A stretch of 64,000 nucleotides of DNA from a virus. The first letter of the stretch is position 1; each line of letters begins with the position of its first letter. The translations under genes and the position numbers were made by a program. Under the pieces are notes generated by a model that was given only the letters and a program-made list of their open reading frames with translations, did no database searches and was not told the DNA's origin. Positions 8,392 through 16,552 of this stretch are shown in pieces. The stretch is from positions 1 to 64,000 of IMG/VR virus record IMGVR_UViG_3300005265_000433; one strand, 5' to 3'.

Positions 8392-11307
8392 ATGGCAACA
8401 CAAGAAATTAATTGTTCATCATCTGCTTTATATATCTTAGGTGTATATAAAATATATCAAAATAGTAAAGAAATTATAGATATGATTTCTAAAACTATTG
8501 CTCCTACAATAAAAGGTTTTGATGATAATAATCCAGAAAGTTGGAATTGGAATAACTGGGAAATTTTAAGACAATCTTTTGCAGCTTATGATACACAAAA
8601 AAATTTAAGTCAAGGGGGTACATCAAAATCAAAGGATTCAAATGATAGCTCTAAGCTTATGATTCAAATTTCAAAACAACCAGGAGTATTAGTACAAATA
8701 TATAATATATTAAAAGATAATCAATTATTAAAAAATCCAGAAGAGTATAAAATTGTATTTGAATTTGATGAGGAATTAGAAAAAAATATACCTTTTTGGA
8801 AATCATTTGTTACTTATTATGAGAACATAATTCAAAAATATCATCAACACATAATGTTTTTGTATACTATTATACCTTTGTTAAATTCACCCTTTCAAAG
8901 AAGTGTTTCAATGGGTCAGTTGAAGGTTTTTGATTCTATCACAATTAAAAATAATTTATCAATAACTGCTAAATATATTCCAGATATTGAAGTGCCAAAA
9001 CCCAGAGTACATGGAAAACCTATAACTCTAGTTAATCATGGTGAATATTCCTGGAATAGTTCAATCGAATATGATAATTGGTTAACTGAATTAAATGATC
9101 CAGAGTATAAACCACCTACCCAAGAAATGATTAAATTATCAGATTTGGCTAGATATCATAGAATTCCAATTGGAACATTGTATTATTTATTTAATAGTGT
9201 TACTTCAAAAATAGTATTTAAAAATTGGAGAAATATCCTTTTATTTGGTGATCCACCTAATTATCAATTTTCTTCTCAAATAATATCACATACATTAACA
9301 CAAGGTGATATTGATAATATGTATTTTATGTTTAGTGGTATTAATTCTGGTTATTATGTTTATTATTGTGAGTGTGCAACAAATGTACAAACTAATACAG
9401 GACTACCAAATTGTTTTGGAATGTACCTTTCAGATGTATGCACAAATTGTTCTCAAAGAAATGAGTGTCGATCATTTAATAATTATTTATACCCATCAAA
9501 TTTACATTCATATTATTCAACTATATTTAATATTTTACCTGAACAACAATCTAATTTAGTTGCTGGTGATACCATTAGATTACTTTTAATTCTTGTTAAA
9601 TTATGTACCTCATGTGGTTCAAATACTATGGTACTTGATAATTCTGAATGGAATTATAATTATAAGTCTGGTGGTTTTAGTGGGGCTAATTCTACAGGTG
9701 GTTCAGGTTCTAGTGGTAGTGGTAGTGGTTCAAGTTCTAGTGGTTCAAGTTCTAGTGGTAGTTCATCTGGAGGGTTAAGTGGTGGAGACGTGCCTGCCTA
9801 TCCTGGTGGTTTTGAAGGGGGTTATACTGGAGGCACTAATGATGATGGTGGAACAGGTAGTGGTGGTTATGGAGGTGGAGGAAGTTCAACAGGAAGTTCC
9901 TCTAGTGGTGGAAGCACAGGTGGAAGTTCAAGTAGACCAGGTGCTTTAATTTGGGATAATGTGGAAGGTGAAAGTTATACAGGTGGTGGTTATAGATATG
10001 ATTTTGGTGCTTCATATACTGGTCCAGTACCACAAGGAAATGTTGATATAATTAATATAAGCACTGGTGCTAAAGAAAGTTATAGATATATGACCAGTGG
10101 AGATAATTCTGTTGTAATTCATAAAACTGGCGGAGATTTAACATTAACTTTATCTGGAACTAATAAATTAACTGGTGGTGGTTTAGTTTTAAATAGAACT
10201 ACCTCTAGTTCTAGCACTGGCGGATCATATAGTGGGTCTAGTGGGGGAACATACAGTAGTGGTGGTGGAGCAGCAGTAACAAAATCACATCAACCAATTT
10301 GGGATAATGTTGTTGGTAAAGTTTATGCTGGTACAACTGCTGATGGTATAAGATACCTTAATTTTGAATTTAGTAATACAACTGTTGGACCTGTACCTAA
10401 AGGAACATTAACATTTCGTGATATTATACATAATGAAGTTCTTTCAACATATAATTATACATCCGGTGGTGATTATATTGTTTATATATTTTATGAGGGT
10501 TGGGACGGATTGGGTCAAATTTGGTATTTATCAACAGATGGAAATACTTTAACATATTATCCACCTATAAATTCAGATAATTATTTAGGAATTACTAAAA
10601 TAGTTATGACTAAAGGTGCAAATAGTACTGGAAGTTATACTGAAGTTTCAAATATATGTCAACCAATTTGGTATTATGTAGCAAATGAATCATATATTTC
10701 TGAATCAAGTGTTGATCCACCACTACGTCTTGATTTTGTTGATACAGTACATAACCCTAATACTTACTGTCCAGAAGGAAAAGTAAAAACATATAATGCT
10801 AGTACAAATGAATTAGTACTTACATCAACATATAGAAGTCTTGGTGAAACTAAAATTAGTATAAATGTTGATGGTACTGAATTACCATTTATATTAACTG
10901 GAAATAATACACTAACATGGACAGATGGAACTACCTCTATAAAGTTTATTAAAACAGGAGAAAGTAATAGTAGTTATGGTGGCCCAGGTTCTGGTAATGA
11001 ACCAGAAAGAAAATGTCCCAATATTTGGGATTATGTGCAAGGTAAAACCTATATGACAGTAGGTATTGATCCACCATTGAAGCTTGTTTTTAGTGGAGCT
11101 TATTCTGGCCCATGCCCACAAGGTGCTGCTGTAGCTTATGATAATGCTGGAACCAAAATAGCTACATATTCATATATGAGTTATGCAAATGATAATATTG
11201 AAATTACTGATAAAAATACTGGTGGGTCAATAATGTTTGTACTAACTGGAACTAATACATTAACGTGGACAGATGGTACTGATACATTAACTTTGACAAG
11301 GATATAA
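8392..11307 (+). CDS. Large adhesin / tail fibre-like protein with four C-terminal repeats
   Basis: A 971-residue protein in three parts. Residues 1-425 form a unique domain with a cysteine cluster at about 324-362 (CEC ... CTNC ... C). Residues about 426-516 are an almost pure Ser/Gly linker. The last 450 residues contain four tandem units starting near 519, 635, 757 and 876; each begins with I-W-[DY]-x-V-x-[GN]-x-x-Y, followed by a 'GPxPxG' loop, and ends in L-T-W-T-D-G or a similar strand pair. Repeated beta modules behind a flexible linker fit a receptor-binding or carbohydrate-binding fibre. The PAAR tip gene follows after one base. No chaperone or intramolecular protease domain was seen. 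Confidence 0.7.
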   Translation: MATQEINCSSSALYILGVYKIYQNSKEIIDMISKTIAPTIKGFDDNNPESWNWNNWEILRQSFAAYDTQKNLSQGGTSKSKDSNDSSKLMIQISKQPGVLVQIYNILKDNQLLKNPEEYKIVFEFDEELEKNIPFWKSFVTYYENIIQKYHQHIMFLYTIIPLLNSPFQRSVSMGQLKVFDSITIKNNLSITAKYIPDIEVPKPRVHGKPITLVNHGEYSWNSSIEYDNWLTELNDPEYKPPTQEMIKLSDLARYHRIPIGTLYYLFNSVTSKIVFKNWRNILLFGDPPNYQFSSQIISHTLTQGDIDNMYFMFSGINSGYYVYYCECATNVQTNTGLPNCFGMYLSDVCTNCSQRNECRSFNNYLYPSNLHSYYSTIFNILPEQQSNLVAGDTIRLLLILVKLCTSCGSNTMVLDNSEWNYNYKSGGFSGANSTGGSGSSGSGSGSSSSGSSSSGSSSGGLSGGDVPAYPGGFEGGYTGGTNDDGGTGSGGYGGGGSSTGSSSSGGSTGGSSSRPGALIWDNVEGESYTGGGYRYDFGASYTGPVPQGNVDIINISTGAKESYRYMTSGDNSVVIHKTGGDLTLTLSGTNKLTGGGLVLNRTTSSSSTGGSYSGSSGGTYSSGGGAAVTKSHQPIWDNVVGKVYAGTTADGIRYLNFEFSNTTVGPVPKGTLTFRDIIHNEVLSTYNYTSGGDYIVYIFYEGWDGLGQIWYLSTDGNTLTYYPPINSDNYLGITKIVMTKGANSTGSYTEVSNICQPIWYYVANESYISESSVDPPLRLDFVDTVHNPNTYCPEGKVKTYNASTNELVLTSTYRSLGETKISINVDGTELPFILTGNNTLTWTDGTTSIKFIKTGESNSSYGGPGSGNEPERKCPNIWDYVQGKTYMTVGIDPPLKLVFSGAYSGPCPQGAAVAYDNAGTKIATYSYMSYANDNIEITDKNTGGSIMFVLTGTNTLTWTDGTDTLTLTRI

Positions 11308-11308
11308 A

Positions 11309-11632
11309 ATGAGAGCATGTAGAATGACTGATATTCACGTGAATCCAGCAGATGTCTGTGGTTGTCCTCAATGTCCACATTATGTAACTGGGCCAATTGT
11401 AACAGGTAGTTATGATACTTATGATAATAGTTTACCAGTTGCTAGAGGGGATTTAGCAGAATTAGGCACCCATTGTTGTTGTTGTGGAACCAATATATTT
11501 TTTACCTTATTACATTCACCAGATACATTTGTTAATAACATTGGTTGGGTTAGATTGGGGGACACTACGTTATGTTGTGGTGGGTTGGGATTTATGGTAA
11601 CAGCTAGTGCTGATACATATGTTAATGGATAA
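11309..11632 (+). CDS. PAAR-like tail spike tip protein
   Basis: A 107-residue protein with GPIVTGS near residue 28, LPVARGDL near 43, and VRLGDTTLCCGGLGFMVTAS near 80; these are the repeating 'P-x-x-R-x-G-D ... G-x-I-x-x-G-S' elements of PAAR proteins, which cap the central spike of contractile tails and type VI secretion systems. Ten cysteines, including a CCCC run at about 56-59, are more than usual and may bind metal at the tip. It directly follows the adhesin gene. Confidence 0.8.
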   Translation: MRACRMTDIHVNPADVCGCPQCPHYVTGPIVTGSYDTYDNSLPVARGDLAELGTHCCCCGTNIFFTLLHSPDTFVNNIGWVRLGDTTLCCGGLGFMVTASADTYVNG

Positions 11633-11638
11633 ATTTGC

Positions 11639-11673
11639 AAAAAAAGATATCGAGTCTGAGGATATCTTTTTTT
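11639..11673. terminator. Bidirectional intrinsic terminator
   Basis: AAAAAAAGATATC, a 9-base loop, then GATATCTTTTTTT. It gives a T-run on both strands and lies between the converging PAAR gene and the minus-strand gene at 11680. Confidence 0.85.
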
Positions 11674-11679
11674 ACTTAA

Positions 11680-11895
11680 TTAATTTTTGTGAAAATTCTC
11701 ATGTAAATCTTCCGCTTTCACCCAGAATGATTCACGTTTAGTTTTCCCTTCTGGATGAACACGAACTGAAAGATTATTGAAATCAACTTCACATATTATA
11801 AGATTATTTATAGGCCCATCTCTTGGACCTAATAATATTTTCCTTCCCTTTTTTATTTTAAATCTTTTTTCCAATTCAAATCTCATACACATCAT
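11680..11895 (-). CDS. Small hypothetical protein
   Basis: A basic protein of about 71 residues, with KKGRKILLGPRDGP near residue 15 followed by beta-like strands (IICEVDFNNLSVRVHPEG). Three in-frame ATGs occur at 11895, 11892 and 11886 behind AAAGG; the second has the best spacing. It is the last gene of the minus-strand lysis island. Function unknown. Confidence 0.6.
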   Translation of the reverse strand: MMCMRFELEKRFKIKKGRKILLGPRDGPINNLIICEVDFNNLSVRVHPEGKTKRESFWVKAEDLHENFHKN

Positions 11896-11907
11896 TACCT
11901 TTCACTG

Positions 11908-12549
11908 CTACCCTTTCTTCTGAATAACAAGATCCTTTATAATGTTTTTAACGCTATTTATATATTTTGTATGATTTCCACCCACATAATATTTCAAAAC
12001 TTTATCAATATCATTATTAAACTTTTTTAATAATTTATTAATGATATGATCCATACACATCACATTTAATCTCCAATTATATAGATCTTTTGCTTCAGTT
12101 AAACCTAAATACTCTAACTCATCTAACCACATTTCAGGTCTAATTTGACCAAGACCAAGTGCGCCAATTGATGAACGGGCGCATGGTCTAAAATTAGATT
12201 CCTTGGATATTATAGCAACTATTAAGTATGGATGTGCTGTTTTACGATATATAAAATCAGCATATATAATAGCAGATAAATTATCTACTCTTGTGTTATT
12301 ATCATATATCCAAGAAGCAATAAGTATAATATCTTTTTTTTCTTGATTTAATTCAGTTTTAGAATTTTCTTCAGCTGTATTTGGTTCTTTAGTTTTTATT
12401 TTATTTTTTGGTTCTGTTTGATGGTGTTTAAACCATAATGGATTGGTTGATTTTATATATAACTCAGATATTCCACACATATTTAAGCCAAAAATAATAA
12501 CTATAACAAACAAAATAATTATAGGTATCCACTTTTTTAAAAATTTCAT
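11908..12549 (-). CDS. Membrane-anchored lytic transglycosylase
   Basis: A 213-residue protein with an N-terminal membrane anchor (residues 7-26), a charged linker and an SLT-type transglycosylase domain from about residue 75. The catalytic glutamate lies in SKESNF and is followed by GALGLGQI, the classic lysozyme-like 'E-S-x-F ... G-x-x-G-L-x-Q' pattern. Such enzymes cleave peptidoglycan between MurNAc and GlcNAc without water. The anchor suggests SAR- or signal-arrest-like release, or a periplasmic enzyme tethered to the membrane. AAGGAG precedes the start. It is paired with the small membrane protein upstream, a plausible lysis cassette. Confidence 0.85.
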   Translation of the reverse strand: MKFLKKWIPIIILFVIVIIFGLNMCGISELYIKSTNPLWFKHHQTEPKNKIKTKEPNTAEENSKTELNQEKKDIILIASWIYDNNTRVDNLSAIIYADFIYRKTAHPYLIVAIISKESNFRPCARSSIGALGLGQIRPEMWLDELEYLGLTEAKDLYNWRLNVMCMDHIINKLLKKFNNDIDKVLKYYVGGNHTKYINSVKNIIKDLVIQKKG

Positions 12550-12563
12550 AATATCTCCTTTTT

Positions 12564-12575
12564 ATATTTTGTTCT
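12564..12575 (-). promoter_or_regulatory. AGAACAAAATAT motif (site 2)
   Basis: Minus-strand copy of the recurrent motif, 26 bases before the transglycosylase ATG and directly followed by AAAAAGGAG. Confidence 0.45.
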
Positions 12576-12798
12576 AATTATTATTTTTTCTAATTGTATA
12601 ATGTTTAATTAAAGCAACAGTTGTTGCTACTTCAAATGCAATAGTATATTCTATAAAAATTGGAGCATACGCCCCATTTGGTATAAAGAAAAAGAAATTG
12701 TGAACTAATAACATTATCAATCCACCCACTATTCCTATCATTAAAATCATAAAAAATGCAAGTATATCGACGGGTTCTTTATCTATGGATTTTTTCAT
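12574..12798 (-). CDS. Small two-segment membrane protein, possible holin
   Basis: A 74-residue protein with two hydrophobic segments (about residues 12-35 and 46-64) and a short charged tail (KHYTIRKNNN). Size, topology and position just upstream of a transglycosylase are those of a small holin, but there is no sequence signature. GGAG lies eight bases before the ATG. A leader-peptide and terminator arrangement precedes it. Confidence 0.6.
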   Translation of the reverse strand: MKKSIDKEPVDILAFFMILMIGIVGGLIMLLVHNFFFFIPNGAYAPIFIEYTIAFEVATTVALIKHYTIRKNNN

Positions 12799-12854
12799 TA
12801 TTCTCTCTCCATTTAAATTATTCTTATATATTTATATTAATATTTAATTATTTT

Positions 12855-12897
12855 AAAAAATATAGCAGGCTAATATTAATTATAAAAGCCTGCTATA
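12855..12897 (-). terminator. Intrinsic terminator/attenuator in the lysis-gene leader
   Basis: On the minus strand TATAGCAGGCT, a 15-base loop and AGCCTGCTATA are followed by a run of T. It lies between the leader peptide (12912-12929) and the membrane protein gene at 12798, so it would stop transcription before the lysis genes unless it is bypassed. Confidence 0.65.
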
Positions 12898-12911
12898 TAA
12901 GCAGATACCTT

Positions 12912-12929
12912 TCAGTATCCATATTTCAT
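12912..12929 (-). CDS. Five-residue leader peptide MKYGY
   Basis: AAAGGAGG is followed after five bases by ATG AAA TAT GGA TAC TGA on the minus strand. Such an ideal ribosome binding site in front of a five-codon frame, directly upstream of a terminator hairpin, is the usual layout of a translation-controlled attenuator. The sequence from 12902 to 12917 (GATAC...GTATC) can form a small hairpin over the end of the frame. Two of five codons are Tyr. No homology can be judged at this length. Confidence 0.4.
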   Translation of the reverse strand: MKYGY

Positions 12930-12969
12930 TGTTTCCTCCTTTGTTAAATTTTATAATTAAATAAATACT

Positions 12970-12992
12970 CATCAACAATTAATATATATAGT
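12970..12992 (-). promoter_or_regulatory. CTATATATATTAAT motif, candidate promoter (copy 2)
   Basis: The minus strand reads ACTATATATATTAATTGTTG, about 50 bases upstream of the MKYGY leader frame. The divergent AGAACAAAATAT motif is 20 bases away, facing the plus-strand genes. Confidence 0.4.
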
Positions 12993-13008
12993 TTTTGTTA
13001 AAAAAAAC

Positions 13009-13020
13009 AGAACAAAATAT
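13009..13020 (+). promoter_or_regulatory. AGAACAAAATAT motif (site 3)
   Basis: Sixty bases before the ATG at 13069 and after a run of A. Same arrangement as site 1: a minus-facing TATATATA motif lies just upstream. Confidence 0.45.
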
Positions 13021-13068
13021 AAATGATGAATTATCATCAGAATTTAACTTAAACAAAGGAGAATTAAA

Positions 13069-13296
13069 ATGGCTAGAGATGAAAAAGCAAAAATGAGTGT
13101 AGATGAAGCTAAAGATGCTGCTATTGATTTTTTCAAAAAAGCTACAGACTTTATTGAAGAAGAAGCAGAAAATGGTATGGTTTCAGTTTCTGGGTTTTTT
13201 AAGAAACTGAAAGAATCTTTTAAAAATATTGATTGGAAGAAAGTTCCTGATTGGGATGACGATGATGATATTGATATTGATTCTATAGGAACTTGA
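13069..13296 (+). CDS. Small acidic hypothetical protein
   Basis: A 75-residue protein: a helical lysine-rich body (residues 1-55) ending in a run of Asp (DWDDDDDIDIDS). AAAGGAG precedes the start. First gene of the second structural run. The body has weak similarity in pattern to the 103-residue protein at 5928 (short helical, acidic tail). Function unknown. Confidence 0.7.
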   Translation: MARDEKAKMSVDEAKDAAIDFFKKATDFIEEEAENGMVSVSGFFKKLKESFKNIDWKKVPDWDDDDDIDIDSIGT

Positions 13297-13299
13297 TTT

Positions 13300-13662
13300 A
13301 TGTCAAAAAAACTTGGTTATTATCTAAAAGAGATTCAAGGGATCTCTGATATGCAAAAGTTCTTAGCTAAATATAAAAGACATATTGTTATCAGAGATCC
13401 TATTCAACAACAATTAGGAATGACAATATTCAATAAGATGTCTAATATTGATGATTTTGCATTTATATTTGAATTTGATACGTGAGCACCTGTTATTCTT
13501 CATACTGTAGGTATGAAATTTCCAATTGATATTTATTTTTTCAATACTCATGGCGGTTTAGTGTCTAAGAATTTAAATTGTCAACCTGGTCTTGATGAAA
13601 TAGAATCTACGTCAACCGCTATGTTTGCAGTGGAGGTCAGAACTAAAAATGCCAATAAATAG
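13300..13662 (+). pseudogene. DUF192-like protein interrupted by an in-frame TGA
   Basis: The frame starts at ATG 13300 and meets TGA at 13483-13485, but the same frame stays open to TAG at 13660-13662. The part after the TGA contains LHTVGMKFPIDIYFF, the DUF192 (UPF0127) signature 'H-T-x-x-M-x-F-P-I-D-x-x-F'. The full 120-codon frame overlaps the next gene by 14 bases, as neighbouring genes here do, so the whole unit looks like one gene. TGA is a normal stop elsewhere in this genome and Trp is encoded by TGG. Options are a nonsense mutation, a sequencing error (TGG to TGA), or readthrough. DUF192 proteins have no firm function. Confidence 0.6.
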
Positions 13663-14296
13663 TGCCAATCTAATTCCAGAACTTCAAAATTGGCCTAACT
13701 ATTTTGTTGTTGACAGTATTGTTAATAGATATGAAGTGCCATTTCCAACACAATTAAAAACTTCATCACAAACTCATCATGATAATTCTTTTATAAGATT
13801 ATTGTTTGATGATAATTGGGATAGAACCGAATATAAATATCACTATATTGAATTAACAGATTTTCGTGAATGGCCTGCAACTGCAAGAGATAGATTAATG
13901 ATATATCAAGGTTCAAAATATTATCGTCTTTCTGAGGATACTACTTCATCAATAAATATTTTCTTTTTAGATGAAGATTTAGATTTACCAATGTTGGATA
14001 CTTTAATGGCATGGAGAAATGATTCAACATCTGTACAAATAATAGATTCAACATCAATTATTAATCCAGAATTAGTTTATGATGTATCTGGTCTTACATC
14101 AATAATAAATTATAATACATTAACATCATTAGGTAAGCTAATTTATTGTTTACTTGATTTGGAAATATATAATAATACTGAACATTTAGAAGAAAGAAAT
14201 TTAATAGCAACAAATGTGTTAGAATACTTTTTTGAATTATACATTAATGATATATTATTTAAATTTCTAACTGCTGATGGGTGGGTCCATGACTAA
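13649..14296 (+). CDS. Probable virion protein, function unknown
   Basis: A 215-residue acidic protein with aromatic-rich segments (NWPNYFVVDSIVNRYEVPF). I start it at ATG 13649, preceded by GGAGG 13 bases upstream; the spacing is long. It overlaps the DUF192-like frame upstream and the next gene by eight bases. The position among baseplate and sheath genes suggests a structural role. No family recognised. Confidence 0.65.
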   Translation: MPINSANLIPELQNWPNYFVVDSIVNRYEVPFPTQLKTSSQTHHDNSFIRLLFDDNWDRTEYKYHYIELTDFREWPATARDRLMIYQGSKYYRLSEDTTSSINIFFLDEDLDLPMLDTLMAWRNDSTSVQIIDSTSIINPELVYDVSGLTSIINYNTLTSLGKLIYCLLDLEIYNNTEHLEERNLIATNVLEYFFELYINDILFKFLTADGWVHD

Positions 14297-14516
14297 TAAA
14301 AAATTGTGGTTAGTTGGTAAATTTAAAGAAATTACAAAAAGTAAAAATACATGTTGGAGTTTTGAAGGTATCTATTCTAAAGAAAAAGATGCTATAAAGA
14401 GAGCAATTACAGAAAAACATTTTGTTGCGCCGGTTTTCATCAACAAAGAAATACCAGACAAAGATGTTGATTGGCGTGGACTGTATTATCCTTCTTATAA
14501 TAAAGAAAAGGTTTAA
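14289..14516 (+). CDS. Small hypothetical protein
   Basis: A 75-residue protein starting MTNKKLWLVGKF; 'WxxxGxxx ... W-x-F-x-G-I-Y ... A-I-x-x-A' looks like a compact alpha/beta domain found in small phage proteins, but I cannot name it. The start overlaps the previous stop by eight bases. The six-base gap to the next gene indicates cotranscription. Confidence 0.65.
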   Translation: MTNKKLWLVGKFKEITKSKNTCWSFEGIYSKEKDAIKRAITEKHFVAPVFINKEIPDKDVDWRGLYYPSYNKEKV

Positions 14517-14522
14517 TAAAAT

Positions 14523-16502
14523 ATGTGGGTTTTGGATTATTATTTTAGTCTTTGGAATCATTTAAAAGGTGAGAATGTTGCGGATTTATATGAGCCTTTA
14601 AAAGTATTATCTGAATCAGAAAAAACTAAAGTAGTTCAATTATTTGAAAATACTATAGATCAAGTTTCTTTTAATACAGCTGATTATCAAAGATTAAGAA
14701 ATTTTTTAGTTGATTGGTATTCCTCTTTTCGTACAATAACTACAAATGAATCGAATGTTTCAGATCCATTTTCATTACCAAATGATGATTTAGATGAACT
14801 ATTTAAAAGTTTTGGCTATCCATATTCTAATCAATTATCCCTTTTAAATAATAAAATTAATGTCAATAAAGTTAATTTCTTTTTAGATCTGGTTAATTTA
14901 TACAAAATAAAAGGTACTCCTGAATCTATATTAAAAGTATTTTCATATTATGGAATAGAAAGATCTCAGATACTTGAATATTTTCTTGAAAGAGATCCTG
15001 ACAACCCACTTGATAATTTAATTTTTGCGGGAGATGTGGTTGCCTATTCTGGTCGAGAAATTATTTTACCTCAATCAATAAAACAATATGACCCAGTTAC
15101 TATTGGGGATCCACATTGGTTTTATAAAAAAGATAAAATTCTAGAAGCAATAGAAAATACTAGAATACAGTTACCCTCTAAATCCCCCTATTTCTCTTTA
15201 CGAATTTTTTATGATTTGAGTAAGACACAAGCAACAGCAGCTTTACTTTCAAGAAAAATAACAGATGATTATAATGATTGGCTAAGTAGTGGAATAAAAC
15301 CACCCGAGACAGCATTTATAACATATTTTGGTATTAGCTGTTCATTTCTTGAATTATATTTAGTTAATATTTACATTTTTAATACACGAAATAGACCTAG
15401 ACCAATAGTTCCAGAAAGATATAGTTATTATACACAAGATCCACCTGATGATTATGATAATATTATAAAAGATTATATGAAATTACATAATGATGGAGTG
15501 TATACTTATCATAATCCAATAACAGGTGAGGATGAAGAAAAACCATTAACAAGAGAAAAAAGAGAAGAAGAAATACAAAAATGGTATAATAATTTTAGTC
15601 GAGAATTTAATTTAAGTTTTTTAAAAGATCCAGTTGAAGTTGCGGATGTATTAAATGCTATTAATCCATCTTTAAAAGCTAAAATTGATGAAATAATAGA
15701 TGTTTATCCATTTGTTGATTTGTTTGGTCCTTTTATTGCAGATTTACAAAATTGGATTGATTCATATATAGGTGGTTCTCTTTCTAACTTATCATATTTA
15801 ATTTTAGGTGAAGCAGAAATAAAAAGAGGGCTTGGACATATAATTAATTTCTTTAAACCATATCATGCTAGAATGATTTCTGTAGATATGGTTATGATTT
15901 CAGAAGATAGATTAAACGATTCTTTATTACTAGGAGATCATTTAGCTGAAAAAATAGTTGAATATACTTGGGATTATGCAACTTGTGATGGAGCACCATG
16001 TTGTCCAGAAAGCAATGAAGATAATGATTGTGAGAATATTGAAGGTTCTGGGGATTATAATGATAATGTTCTTGTTGATTCTGAACTAAGAGGTAAGAGA
16101 CATTACGCTAGAGGTAGATATGACTGTGGTTCATTTTATGATGTGGGTGTTGCTTGTGATACAAAACCAGGTGCATACACATTAACCATTAATGATACAT
16201 ATATTGATAGATTAACATGCAGAAATACACTTTTTACTGAAGAACCCTATGAAGAAATATCTTTTGTTGAAGATCCGGTTACACATGAATGGGTTACTGT
16301 TAGAACAAGTATTCCAGCAATTCAAAACTATTTAACTACTGAGTTTGTTGAAACCTTACAGTATAATTTTGCTCCTCAAGAAAGACAAGATGTAAGTTTT
16401 TATACAGTATCTTCAGGAGGGTTTGTTAATTTTGATGATGGTGGTTGTTTTGATTCTCATTATGGGAACGATGTATGTGAAATACTTATTCTAGATCATT
16501 AA
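14523..16502 (+). CDS. Large baseplate-type structural protein
   Basis: A 659-residue protein. Residues about 65-160 contain FLVDWYSSFRTI and then VNLYKIKGTPESILKVFSYYGI, a 'LYxxKGTPxxI' segment typical of P2 gpI-type and related baseplate wedge proteins of contractile tails. Residues about 435-480 hold a second similar helix block (GHIINFFKPYHARMISVDM). The C-terminal third has a CDGAPCCPESNEDNDC cysteine cluster near residue 490 and beta-rich segments. It probably belongs to the baseplate periphery; the precise equivalent is uncertain. Confidence 0.65.
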   Translation: MWVLDYYFSLWNHLKGENVADLYEPLKVLSESEKTKVVQLFENTIDQVSFNTADYQRLRNFLVDWYSSFRTITTNESNVSDPFSLPNDDLDELFKSFGYPYSNQLSLLNNKINVNKVNFFLDLVNLYKIKGTPESILKVFSYYGIERSQILEYFLERDPDNPLDNLIFAGDVVAYSGREIILPQSIKQYDPVTIGDPHWFYKKDKILEAIENTRIQLPSKSPYFSLRIFYDLSKTQATAALLSRKITDDYNDWLSSGIKPPETAFITYFGISCSFLELYLVNIYIFNTRNRPRPIVPERYSYYTQDPPDDYDNIIKDYMKLHNDGVYTYHNPITGEDEEKPLTREKREEEIQKWYNNFSREFNLSFLKDPVEVADVLNAINPSLKAKIDEIIDVYPFVDLFGPFIADLQNWIDSYIGGSLSNLSYLILGEAEIKRGLGHIINFFKPYHARMISVDMVMISEDRLNDSLLLGDHLAEKIVEYTWDYATCDGAPCCPESNEDNDCENIEGSGDYNDNVLVDSELRGKRHYARGRYDCGSFYDVGVACDTKPGAYTLTINDTYIDRLTCRNTLFTEEPYEEISFVEDPVTHEWVTVRTSIPAIQNYLTTEFVETLQYNFAPQERQDVSFYTVSSGGFVNFDDGGCFDSHYGNDVCEILILDH

Positions 16503-16510
16503 AATTTTTA

Positions 16511-16522
16511 AGAACAAAATAT
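16511..16522 (+). promoter_or_regulatory. AGAACAAAATAT motif (site 4)
   Basis: In the short gap before the gene at 16553, 42 bases from its ATG. Confidence 0.45.
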
Positions 16523-16552
16523 AAACGTTAATCAAGTTAGGAGCCAAAAACT

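Noticed and set aside
9305-9778. Hydrophobic frames inside the adhesin gene
   Set aside because: They are out-of-frame readings of the repetitive Ser/Gly and Thr/Asn codons of the adhesin and have no ribosome sites.
12756-12947. Plus-strand 63-codon frame across the lysis leader
   Set aside because: It has no ribosome site, is mostly low-complexity, and overlaps the minus-strand gene, terminator and leader peptide that have better support.
13483-13485. Reassigned genetic code (TGA as Trp) for the whole phage
   Set aside because: Many genes end in TGA with tightly overlapping downstream starts (for example 4490, 55309, 24702 and 28153), and Trp is encoded by TGG throughout.
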